Below, piece after piece: positions 17,594 to 24,972 of a stretch of 42,407 nt of DNA. How positions within the stretch are numbered: position 1 is the first letter of the stretch; each line of letters starts with the position of its first letter. The position numbers and the translations under genes are program-made. The stretch is from positions 1-42,407 of the forward strand of contig SFEJ01000017.1 in NCBI GenBank assembly GCA_004558035.1, in the 5' to 3' direction. The notes below the pieces were generated by a model. That model saw only the letters and a program-made list of their open reading frames with translations. It was not told the DNA's origin and did not search any database. Source of the stretch: Opitutia bacterium. Lineage in GTDB: Bacteria > Verrucomicrobiota > Verrucomicrobiae > Opitutales > UBA953.

Positions 17594-17668
17594 GCGTCTG
17601 TCGTATAACGGCCATTATGTGACCTTCCCAAGGTTGAGACGAGGGTTCGACTCCCTCCAGACGCACCA
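17594..17668 (+). tRNA. tRNA-Gly (anticodon CCC)
   Basis: Acceptor GCGTCTG pairs perfectly with CAGACGC. The anticodon loop is TTCCCAA, giving CCC. The T-arm is GAGGG-TTCGACT-CCCTC. Discriminator A and an encoded CCA follow. The anticodon stem has two wobble pairs and the D-stem is short (GTAT/TTAT-like). It is a single tRNA gene between the divergent sulfatase and the secreted-protein gene. Confidence 0.92.
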
Positions 17669-17731
17669 CCTTCAATCGCCCGCGAAACGGAATTCGTCCG
17701 ATTTTCCAACCAGATTCCCCACGTGTCCAAA

Positions 17732-18628
17732 ATGCTGAAAAAATTCGCTCTTCTGGCGCTTTGCGCCTCACTCTTCGCGGGAAGCGTTCCCGCGCTGAAC
17801 GCGCAGCAGCGCCGCGCCCGCACGACCGAAGACATCGAAGCCGCGCGCCGCGCGACGATCGTTCTGCGCTGCACGTACTGGACTCACGCCCGAAGCGGCG
17901 AGCCCGTTCCCCCGCTCTTCTACCGCGACGGAAGCGACTACCTGCCGTTCTTCATCACGGAAATGGCGTTCGTGAAGGCGTACGAATACCGCGGGCCGCT
18001 CCCGTTCACGCTCTACCGCAAGGCGACGGCGGAGGAAATCGAACAGCGCAAGGAACAGGGCGTCAAAAAATCCGAGCTCGAATACATTCCCTACGCGCAG
18101 ATTCCGATTCCGGAAGGCATGAAGGACGTCGGCATTCTCATTCCCGGCACGCTCGGCAGAGCGAAGCCGCAGGTGTTCAATTTCGACGAAAGCTTCTTCC
18201 CGAAGGGCTCCGTGATGGTGCAGAATCTGACGCAGACCGCGTTCCGCATGGGCTTCGCGCCGCCGAAATCCAAGGCGGAAACGGCGCAGCCGCAGAGCGC
18301 CGAGCTCCAGCCCGGCATGTTCTGGATCACCAAGCCCGTGAAGACGAAGACGCCGCTCAACGTGCGCGTCGCCGTTCCCGCGAAGGACGAGGAAAGCGGC
18401 TGGAAGACGGTCTATTCCTCCTCCGGCATCTTCCTGCCGACGACGCGTTCCGTCATCTTCGCGATTCCCTCCGCGAAAAAGGCGGACGACGGCGCGCCGC
18501 GCGTCGATTTCCGCCAGCTCAGCGTCGTGCCGAAACCGCCGCCGCCGCCGAAGGTCGACGAAGACGACAAGCCCGACTCCAAGAAGAAGGGCGGCAAGAA
18601 AAACGCCAAGCAGCCGCGCCGCGTCTGA
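17732..18628 (+). CDS. Secreted protein of unknown function
   Basis: A 298-residue protein. The signal peptide (MLKKFALLALCASLFAGSVPALNA) ends at an AxA-like site before QQRRARTTED. The start is uncertain: ATG at 17732 or GTG at 17723. The mature part is beta-rich, with an IPIPEGMKDVGILIPGTLG stretch and a late SSSGIFLPTTRSVIFAIPS segment, and contains no family I recognise. The C-terminus is low-complexity: PPPPPK, an acidic patch and then a Lys/Arg-rich tail (KKKGGKKNAKQPRRV), which could bind nucleic acid or the cell envelope. The next gene starts 10 nt downstream, so it probably forms an operon with the DUF151 and dus genes. Confidence 0.8.
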   Translation: MLKKFALLALCASLFAGSVPALNAQQRRARTTEDIEAARRATIVLRCTYWTHARSGEPVPPLFYRDGSDYLPFFITEMAFVKAYEYRGPLPFTLYRKATAEEIEQRKEQGVKKSELEYIPYAQIPIPEGMKDVGILIPGTLGRAKPQVFNFDESFFPKGSVMVQNLTQTAFRMGFAPPKSKAETAQPQSAELQPGMFWITKPVKTKTPLNVRVAVPAKDEESGWKTVYSSSGIFLPTTRSVIFAIPSAKKADDGAPRVDFRQLSVVPKPPPPPKVDEDDKPDSKKKGGKKNAKQPRRV

Positions 18629-18638
18629 GCGTTCCCGC

Positions 18639-19097
18639 ATGGACACGAAAGACTTCATCGAGCTGCAGAGTCTGCGGCTCTTTCCCGCCAAGGACTGCAC
18701 GGCGGTCTTTCTCACTTTCGGCGCGAAGACGCTGCTGATCCAGACCGAAGCCGCGTTCGCGGAAATCGCCTCGCGCGCCATGCGCCGCAAGCCGTTCCCG
18801 CGCCCGCAGACCTTCGAGCTGCTCGACGCCGTCTGCCGCGGATTCGACATCGTTCCCGAAGCCGGATTCGTCACCGAATGCCGCGACGGCGTCTATTTCG
18901 CGCGCATCGTCTATTCGATGCGCAACGAGCTCGGCCGCAAGACGCTCGAGGCGGACGCGCGCCCGTCGGACATGCTCCTGCAGTCCTTTCTCGCCCGCAT
19001 GCCGATTTTCGTCGCCCGCTCCGTGCTCGACGCCGCCGAAGACGCGACGCCGCTGATGAACCGCGCGCTGCGCCGCCAGGAAAAGAAAAACGGCTGA
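18639..19097 (+). CDS. Bifunctional nuclease family protein (DUF151)
   Basis: A 152-residue protein matching the BFN/DUF151 layout: an early VFLTFGAKTLLIQTE strand, then RPQTFELLDAV in place of the family's RPxTHDLL, an FDIVPEAGFVTECRDGVYFARIVY hairpin region, and the conserved RPSDMLLQSFLARMPIFVA. Plant and Thermotoga relatives show RNase/DNase activity, but the biochemical role in most bacteria is unsettled. It is short-spaced to both neighbours (10 nt upstream, 7 nt downstream), pointing to a common operon with the secreted protein and the tRNA-dihydrouridine synthase. Confidence 0.85.
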   Translation: MDTKDFIELQSLRLFPAKDCTAVFLTFGAKTLLIQTEAAFAEIASRAMRRKPFPRPQTFELLDAVCRGFDIVPEAGFVTECRDGVYFARIVYSMRNELGRKTLEADARPSDMLLQSFLARMPIFVARSVLDAAEDATPLMNRALRRQEKKNG

Positions 19098-19104
19098 ACG
19101 CGCC

Positions 19105-20172
19105 ATGACGACGGAAGCTCTCGCGGAAGCGATGCGCGGCGGCGTTCCCGTGACGGCGCTCGCGCCGATGCAGGACGTGACGACGCTCCCGTTCATGCGC
19201 CTCCTCGCGGACGCGCGCTACGGCGCGCCCGATTTTTTCGTCACCGAATTTCTGCGCGTCCACGCCACGTCGATCATCGACGAGGACATCCGCGAATGCC
19301 TCGAAAGCCCGCCCGCGGGAACGCAGCTTTTTCTGCAGCTCATCGGCGAGGACGTTCCCGCGCTCGTGCGCGTCGCGCGCGAGGCGCTGAGCCGCTTCGA
19401 CGTCGCGGGAATCGATCTGAACCTCGGCTGCCCGGCGCCGAAAGTCTTCCGCAAGAACGTCGGCGGCGGCCTGCTGCGCGACCTGCCGCACGTCGCGGAA
19501 ATCCTGCCCGCGCTGCGCGAAGTCTGCTCCGAATTCGGCAGACGCTTCACGCTGAAATGCCGCCTCGGATTCGACGACGCGGGCGCGCTCGCGCCGCTGC
19601 TGGATCTCGCGCGGGAAAACGCCGTGGACTGGATCGCCGTCCACGGGCGCACCGTGCGCGGGCTCTACCGCACGCCCGTGGACTACGACGCGATCGCCAC
19701 TGCCGTGCGCGACGCCGCCTGCCCCGTCCTCGCGAACGGCGAAATCTCCTCCGTCGAAAAGGCGCTCCGCGTCCGCGAAAAGACGCGCTGCGCCGGCTGG
19801 ATGATCGGCCGCCACGCCATACGCAATCCGTGGATTTTCCGTCAATTGCGCGAAACGCGCGAGGGCGCGGGAACGCCGTTCGCGCCGCGCCTCGGCGACG
19901 TGTTCGATTACGTGCGCGCGCTCGCGGACGTGGTCGCCCTGCCCGGAGACCGCCCCGAACGCGTCGCCGCCCGCATGAAGAAGTTTCTGAACTTCGTCGG
20001 CACGGGCGCGGACGCCGAAGGCGCCTTCCTTCACGCCGTCCGCCGCGCGGGAACGCCCGACGAGATCTTCGCGATCGCGGAGCGTTTTCTGCTCGCCGGC
20101 GGGAACGCCGAAAAGCCCTTCCCCGCGGAGCCGTTCCCGGGCCTCGTCGCCCGCCCGAACTGCGAAGCGTAG
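19105..20172 (+). CDS. tRNA-dihydrouridine synthase (Dus family)
   Basis: FMN/NADPH-dependent reductase that converts uridines in the tRNA D-loop and related positions to dihydrouridine. TIM-barrel motifs: LAPMQDVTTLPF near residue 20, then LFLQLIGEDVPALVR, the catalytic NLGCPAPKVF with Cys109, GGGLL, LKCRLGFDD, and the FMN-phosphate segment ANGEISSVEKAL followed by GRHAIRNPWIF. Length 355 fits the family. The subfamily (A, B or C) cannot be fixed from the motifs; the APMQDVT start resembles DusB/C-like proteins. Together with the QueH-Sua5 fusion it is the second tRNA-modification gene in the window. Confidence 0.93.
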   Translation: MTTEALAEAMRGGVPVTALAPMQDVTTLPFMRLLADARYGAPDFFVTEFLRVHATSIIDEDIRECLESPPAGTQLFLQLIGEDVPALVRVAREALSRFDVAGIDLNLGCPAPKVFRKNVGGGLLRDLPHVAEILPALREVCSEFGRRFTLKCRLGFDDAGALAPLLDLARENAVDWIAVHGRTVRGLYRTPVDYDAIATAVRDAACPVLANGEISSVEKALRVREKTRCAGWMIGRHAIRNPWIFRQLRETREGAGTPFAPRLGDVFDYVRALADVVALPGDRPERVAARMKKFLNFVGTGADAEGAFLHAVRRAGTPDEIFAIAERFLLAGGNAEKPFPAEPFPGLVARPNCEA

Positions 20173-20212
20173 CGCCCGGCGCCCCGCGGCGTTCCCGCGC
20201 AAAAATTTTATT

Positions 20213-20269
20213 GCGGGAGCCCCGCGCATAGGGAAAAATCCTGCCTCCGAAAGCGGGGCTTTTCCCGCT
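20213..20269 (+). promoter_or_regulatory. pyrB leader with mutually exclusive hairpins
   Basis: Three complementary combinations share bases: GCGGG/CCCGC (20213-20225), AGCCCCGC (20218-20225) with GCGGGGCT (20253-20260), and AGCGGG (20252-20257) with CCCGCT (20264-20269). The first and third helices can coexist; the second excludes both. This is the geometry of an attenuator or of a structured 5' leader; there is no strong U-tract, so the mechanism is open. Confidence 0.5.
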
Positions 20270-20304
20270 CTCGCCAATCAATTCTGAACAGCATTTTTTC
20301 AATC

Positions 20305-21258
20305 ATGAGCCAAGCAGTCTGGAACCGCAAAGACCTCATCGACATCGAAAGCGTTTCGGTCGAGGAGCTCGAAACGCTTTTCGCGCAAGCCGAAATCTTC
20401 AAAGCCTCCTTCGGGACGCGCAAAAAATTCGACACGCTGAAGAACCACACCGTCGGCACCTTCTTCTTCGAACCCTCGACGCGGACGCGCTCGGCGTTTG
20501 AAGTCGCGGCGCGCAATCTCGGCGCGGACATCCTGACGCTCAGCGAATCGACCTCTTCCCGCACGAAGGGCGAGACGCTGCGCGACACCGCGCGCAACAT
20601 CCGCGCGATGGGCGTGGACATGGTCATCATGCGCCACTCGGCGGCAGGCGCGGCCGCCTATCTCGCGAACGTGCTCGACATTCCCGTCGTCAACGCCGGC
20701 GACGGCGCGCACGCGCACCCGACGCAGGCGCTGCTCGACGCCTTCACGCTGCGGGAACACTTCGGCCGCGACCTGCGCGGCAAGAAGGTGACGATTCTCG
20801 GCGACATCCTCTTCTCGCGCGTCGCGCGCTCCAACATTCACTGCCTGACGAAGCTCGGCGTCGAAGTCACCCTCGCGGGACCGATCACGCTCGTGCCGCA
20901 GGAATTCGGCAATTATCCGGGCGTCCGCGTCGCGCACGACCTCAAGTCCGCGCTCGCCGAAGCCGACGCCGTCATGCTGCTGCGCATCCAGCACGAACGC
21001 CAGACGACGACGCACTTCCCTTCGCTCGGCGAATACACGGCGCTTTTCGGCATCAACGCGGAACGCCTCGCGTGGATGAAGCCCGAGGCGATCATCATGC
21101 ACCCGGGCCCGATCAACCGCGGCGTCGAGGTGGAATCCGAAATCGCGGACGGTCCGCGCTCCGTGATTCTGCGCCAGGTGACGAACGGCGTCGCCGTCCG
21201 CATGGCGGGGCTGCACCTGTGCACGCTCTACCGCGAAGCGCACGCCGCCACGAACTGA
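20305..21258 (+). CDS. pyrB: Aspartate carbamoyltransferase catalytic subunit
   Basis: Catalyses carbamoyl phosphate + aspartate to N-carbamoylaspartate, the committed step of pyrimidine synthesis. The 317 residues include the carbamoyl-phosphate loop FFEPSTRTRSAFE near residue 52, the SSTRTKGE-type 80s loop (SESTSSRTKGETLRDT), HPTQALLDAFT, and the late MHPGPINRG motif. No pyrI regulatory gene or pyrC follows; downstream is a bidirectional terminator. A structured leader of about 130 nt precedes it. No SD is visible before the ATG. Confidence 0.97.
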   Translation: MSQAVWNRKDLIDIESVSVEELETLFAQAEIFKASFGTRKKFDTLKNHTVGTFFFEPSTRTRSAFEVAARNLGADILTLSESTSSRTKGETLRDTARNIRAMGVDMVIMRHSAAGAAAYLANVLDIPVVNAGDGAHAHPTQALLDAFTLREHFGRDLRGKKVTILGDILFSRVARSNIHCLTKLGVEVTLAGPITLVPQEFGNYPGVRVAHDLKSALAEADAVMLLRIQHERQTTTHFPSLGEYTALFGINAERLAWMKPEAIIMHPGPINRGVEVESEIADGPRSVILRQVTNGVAVRMAGLHLCTLYREAHAATN

Positions 21259-21287
21259 CGCGTTCCCGCCGGCGAGAAACGCGCGAA

Positions 21288-21320
21288 AAAGCGCCGCGGA
21301 CCGAAAATCCGCGGCGCTTT
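21288..21320. terminator. Bidirectional terminator between pyrB and the superoxide dismutase gene
   Basis: A perfect 13-bp stem (AAAGCGCCGCGGA and its complement) around a 7-nt loop, flanked by A- and T-rich ends in the gap of two convergent genes. Confidence 0.88.
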
Positions 21321-21343
21321 CTCGTATTCGGAGAATCTTCGCC

Positions 21344-22042
21344 TCAGGCGGCGCAGGACGCGCCGCGGGCGTCGGTCGCGTTCCCGCGGCGGCAGCTCTT
21401 GCCGAGCGCCTTGGCGTAGAACGCGTCCGCCGCCGTCCAATCGACGATTGACCAGAACGCCCGCACATAATCCGCCCTGCGGTTCTGATACTGCAGGTAA
21501 TACGCGTGCTCCCACAGGTCGAGCGTCAGCACCGGCTTCCCGTGCTCAATGCCGGGAACGACGCTCGCGGGCATCATCGGCGAATTCTGGTTCGGCGTCG
21601 TGCACACGGCGAGCGCGCCGTCCGGCTTCACGATGAGCCACGCCCAGCCCGAGCCGAAATGCCCCGTCGCCGCCGCCTCGAATTTTTCCCGAAACGCCTC
21701 GAACGAGCCGAACGCCTCGTCGATCGCGCCCGCGAGCTCGCCGACGGGCGCGCCGCCGCCGTTCGGCGAAAGGCATTTCCAGAAAAACGCGTGGTTGAAA
21801 TGCCCGCCGCCGTTGTTGCGCACCGCCTCGCGGATGCTTTCGGGCACGCGGTCCAGATGCGCCGTCAGATGCCCGATGCACGCGGGCGCGGAGAACTCGG
21901 GCGCTTTTTCGAGCGCGGCGTTGAGCTTCTCGACGTACGCGGCGTGATGCTTGCCGTAGTGCAGCTCGAGAGCGCGTTTTTCCATCGCGGGCTCAAGCGC
22001 GTCCGCGGCGTAAGGCAGGGGTCGTTGTTCCAGTTTTCTCAT
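21344..22042 (-). CDS. sodA: Superoxide dismutase, Fe/Mn family (Mn-like)
   Basis: Converts superoxide to oxygen and peroxide. The 232-residue protein starts at MRKLEQRPLPY, preceded by AAAGGA about 9 nt upstream; the frame stays open further but that part is not coding. Metal ligands are visible in LELHYGKHHAAYVEKL, HFNHAFFW, and DLWEHAYYLQYQNRRADY. The GGGHFNHAFFW and NQNSP contexts favour the Mn type over the Fe type, although cambialistic enzymes cannot be excluded. The C-terminus carries an unusual extension with two Cys residues (SCRRG...ASCAA). No signal peptide, so it is cytoplasmic. Confidence 0.94.
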   Translation of the reverse strand: MRKLEQRPLPYAADALEPAMEKRALELHYGKHHAAYVEKLNAALEKAPEFSAPACIGHLTAHLDRVPESIREAVRNNGGGHFNHAFFWKCLSPNGGGAPVGELAGAIDEAFGSFEAFREKFEAAATGHFGSGWAWLIVKPDGALAVCTTPNQNSPMMPASVVPGIEHGKPVLTLDLWEHAYYLQYQNRRADYVRAFWSIVDWTAADAFYAKALGKSCRRGNATDARGASCAA

Positions 22043-22137
22043 GATTTTTTTTCCTTTCGTTTTTTTACAACGCGCCGCGGGAACGCCGATTTGTCTGCGC
22101 TTTCTCGGGAACGCCGCGCCGACGTCCCGAGTGCGGT

Positions 22138-23255
22138 TCATAAAATTTCCTTGAAAAGAGCTTCCCAGCGGGCGGCGATTTTTGACGCGGAAAAATCCGA
22201 GACGCGGGAGCGCGCGGAGCGGGCGAGACGTTCCCGCGCGGCGGCGTCGCTCATCAGACGCGCCAGCGTTTCCGCGTAAGCTTCGCAGTCGAACGCGGGA
22301 ACGAGAACTCCGTTTTCGCCGTCGGTGACGATGTCGCGCACCGCCGCGTAGGAATCGAACGCCACGGGAACGCAGGCGTACGCCGCCGCTTCCACTAAAA
22401 CCATTCCCCAACCTTCGAAAGCGCTCGTCATGCAGAAAATCGCGGCGTCGCGATAAAACGGCGCGGGATCGCGAAAACCTTCGAAGCTCACTCGAGTCAA
22501 CCCGAGCGTTCCCGCGAGCGCGCGAAGCTTTTCCGCGTCGGGACCATCGCCCACGATGCGCAGTCGCCACGCGGGAAAACGCGCCTCCAGGCGAGCCCAA
22601 ATCCGCAACAGCAGATCGACGCGCTTCTGTCCGTTTTCCAGACGCCCGACGAAAAGCAGCTCGCGTTTTTTCTCCGCAAGCGGATTGTCCGCCGCGCCGA
22701 AGCTCGCCGGGTTGGGAATCGCGCGCACCTTGCCGGGAAACTTTTTCGCGGGAGCGAACGCCGGGAAAAATCTCTCCGAAAGCAGCACGAAACGGTCGCA
22801 CGCCCCGCACGCGTAGTCAAAGGCGTGGGAACGGTAAAACGAATACGCTTTTTGAATACAGAATCGCGCGGGAACGCTCAGGACGATTCGCCGCGGAAAC
22901 GCAGGAAGACGAAATTTTTCCGCAAGGCGCACAGCGTAATCCGCATTGACGTAATCCGGCGCGTTGTGCCAGACGCACACCAGGCGGCACGGAAGATTTT
23001 TCAGCGAAAACGGAATCCGGCAATTCCCCATGTGCCATGCGGCGACGTCGATTTTCCTCGCTCGAAGAAATTTCCGAAAATGCTCTCCGGCGGAAACCGC
23101 GGATTTCTTCAAATCCTCATGCGGGGGGGGGTATAGAAATCGACGGAATGCCCGCGTTCGCGCAATTCGCGCGCAAGCACCATCGCCGAGCGGACGACGC
23201 CGTTTCCGGTCTTTCCTCCGCTCGGCTCCGTCAGGTTGAAAAAACAGATTTTCAT
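22138..23255 (-). CDS. Glycosyltransferase family 4, frame-shifted at a poly-C tract (phase OFF)
   Basis: The start MKICFFNLTEPSGGKTGNGV at 23255 overlaps the stop of the upstream gene (ATGA). After VDFYTPP the coding strand has nine Cs (23131-23123) and the frame stops three codons after the tract at 23109. The other frame continues from the tract as PPPHEDLKKSAVSAGEH to 22138. Ten (or seven) Cs would join them into a 372-residue GT-B enzyme. The C-terminal part shows LLFVGRLENGQKRVDLLL, RLRIVGDGPD and the EGWGMVLVEAAAYACVPVAF nucleotide-sugar motif. Likely a surface-glycan glycosyltransferase switched by slipped-strand mispairing; a homopolymer sequencing error would look the same. Confidence 0.85.
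23123..23131. repeat. Homopolymeric G9/C9 tract in the glycosyltransferase gene
   Basis: Nine Gs on the plus strand, followed by GTATA-context bases shared with the tract at 26923. It lies 124 nt inside the glycosyltransferase gene and at nine units leaves it out of frame. Confidence 0.85.
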
Positions 23256-24865
23256 AAAAGCTCCGTCAGGGTTTTGATTTTCCGCTGCGGGAGAAAGGCG
23301 GCGGGAACGGCGGCGAAGTCCTGCGGGCGGACGTTCCCGCCGTCGTCGAGCAGACAGACCGTGCGCCAGCCGAGCGCGTTGGGCGCGGCGAAGTCTTTCG
23401 CGGGATTGTCGCCGACGCAGCAGAAATCCGCGCCCGGAAATTTTTCCGCGAAAAATTCGCAGTTGCGCGCGCTGGGCTTTTCCGAACCGAATTCCTCGGA
23501 AATCACGACGTTCGCGTCGTCGAAAAACGCGTCGAGCCCGAGCGCGCGGATTTTGTTGCGCTGCGTGAGCGAACGCCCGTCCGTGAGCAGACAGAGCGTC
23601 GCGCCGCGTTCCCGCAGAGTCTCGAGCGTCGTGCGGACGTCCGGCGCGAGCGCGACGTCGGGCACGTGCGCGCGGTAGCGGGCGAGGAGGTCGGCGACGG
23701 GAACGCCGAAACGCGCGGAGAGGCGCGCGAACACGTTTTCGCCGCGGGAACGCGCGGCGAGCATTTCCGCAAAAAGCGTTTCCGGCGCCTCCGGCGCGAG
23801 CGTCCGCGCGATTTCGCGGAACGCCGAGCGCAGAAAATCCAGCTCCTTGAAAAGCGTGTCGTCGAGGTCGAACACGAAGACGCGGCGACGCGCGGGAACG
23901 AAGATTTCCGCGTCGTAGCGGAGCATCAGCGTGCCGTCCGCCCACGCGTCGGAAAATTCGAGCGTTTCGCCGAGCAGGTACTCGCGCACGACGGCGCGCG
24001 GGAAATTCGCGCCCGCGCCGTAACTCAGCGGATAGCCGCCGCCGAAGCGCGGATTGATCTCGATGCCGACGACGTCGCCCGTCTTTTCGTCGAAGAAAAA
24101 CTGCGCGCAGATGCAGCCGACGACTCCGGGCAGCTCCGCGAAGCGTTCCCGCAGCAGCGCAGCGAGGCGGTTTCTGCACGTGCGCCCCTTGTTGATTTCG
24201 CCCGCGCGGATTTCAATGCGCTCGCGCGGCACGACCGCCTTGATGCGGTGGTCGCGCCCGAAATACATGTCCACCGTAAATTCTTTGTAAATACGTTTGT
24301 CGATGTATTCCATGAAGATGAGCTTCGGGTGCGCGAGAATCTCCGGCGTGAGCTCTTCGCGGGAACGCACGACGAAAAGGTCCTTGCTCAGCGAACCGTC
24401 GTAGGGCTTGGCGAAGAGCGGGAACGTCGGCGCGCGCTTGTCCACGGGCGCGGGAACGCGGATGCCGCGCGACTCGAAAAAGGCGCCCGTGTTGCGCTTG
24501 TCGCGGCAGACGGAGACGAAATCCTCGTCGGAAACGAGCAGAAAAATTCCCGCCTCGGCGAAACGCTTTTTCTCGCGCGCGAGCACGAGCAGCTCCGTGT
24601 CGATCGTGGGCACGACGACGCGCACGCCGTTGTCCGCGCAGATGCGGAAAAGCGCGTCCGCGTAGCCCGGCTCCGTGACGCGCGGCACGCGAAAACAGCG
24701 GTCGGCGACCTGCGCCGCGGGCGACATTTCCGGGCAGAGCTCCGTCGCGAACACCCTGCCCCGCGGGAACTCCCGGCTCAGCTCCGCGCGGAATTCGCGC
24801 AGCAGGGAAACGCGCTTTCCCGCCGACGAAATCAGAATGTTCACGCGCTCCGTTTCCGCGCTCAT
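23252..24865 (-). CDS. ATP-grasp ligase fused to a HAD-superfamily phosphatase
   Basis: About 537 residues, starting at MSAETERVNIL behind a strong GAGGAGG Shine-Dalgarno eight bases upstream. Residues of about 8-315 resemble PylC/carbamoyl-phosphate-synthetase-type ATP-grasp proteins: NILISSAGKRVSLL, PTIDTELLVLA, FAKPYDGSLSKDLFVV and the metal-binding VVGIEINPRFGGGYPLS. Residues of about 325-537 are a HAD domain: VFVFDLDDTLF (nucleophile Asp), LLTDGRSLTQRNKIRALGL and VGDNPAKDFAAPNALGW. The ATP-grasp part would form an amide or ester from a carboxylate; the HAD part would remove a phosphate. The stop overlaps the start of the phase-variable glycosyltransferase, so both probably act on one surface glycan. 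The substrate is unknown. Confidence 0.88.
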   Translation of the reverse strand: MSAETERVNILISSAGKRVSLLREFRAELSREFPRGRVFATELCPEMSPAAQVADRCFRVPRVTEPGYADALFRICADNGVRVVVPTIDTELLVLAREKKRFAEAGIFLLVSDEDFVSVCRDKRNTGAFFESRGIRVPAPVDKRAPTFPLFAKPYDGSLSKDLFVVRSREELTPEILAHPKLIFMEYIDKRIYKEFTVDMYFGRDHRIKAVVPRERIEIRAGEINKGRTCRNRLAALLRERFAELPGVVGCICAQFFFDEKTGDVVGIEINPRFGGGYPLSYGAGANFPRAVVREYLLGETLEFSDAWADGTLMLRYDAEIFVPARRRVFVFDLDDTLFKELDFLRSAFREIARTLAPEAPETLFAEMLAARSRGENVFARLSARFGVPVADLLARYRAHVPDVALAPDVRTTLETLRERGATLCLLTDGRSLTQRNKIRALGLDAFFDDANVVISEEFGSEKPSARNCEFFAEKFPGADFCCVGDNPAKDFAAPNALGWRTVCLLDDGGNVRPQDFAAVPAAFLPQRKIKTLTELL

Positions 24866-24908
24866 GCGGCGAACCTCCTCTCCGGAGCATGCGGAGAATA
24901 CGCCCCGC

Positions 24909-24966
24909 AATCTCCGCAGATTTTGCGGAGATTAAATTTGAAATCTCCGCAGGTTCCGCGTAGATT
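24909..24966 (+). promoter_or_regulatory. Promoter and operator of the Fic gene
   Basis: AATCTCCGCA (24909-24918) and TGCGGAGATT (24924-24933) form a perfect 10-bp inverted repeat; a third copy AATCTCCGCA lies at 24942-24951. The third copy overlaps a good promoter, TTGAAA (24938-24943), 17 nt, TAGATT (24961-24966). Transcription would start near the ATG at 24973, implying a leaderless mRNA. The winged-helix domain of the Fic protein is a plausible binder. Confidence 0.7.
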
Positions 24967-24972
24967 TTCGCT

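Noticed and set aside
21344..22810. 488-codon version of the superoxide dismutase gene
   Set aside because: The enzyme begins at 22042 with its own Shine-Dalgarno; the upstream part is Arg-rich and overlaps the glycosyltransferase gene.
22138..23112. Glycosyltransferase as a complete 324-codon gene starting at TTG
   Set aside because: It would lack the N-terminal Rossmann strand, which is found intact just upstream in the other frame across the poly-C tract.
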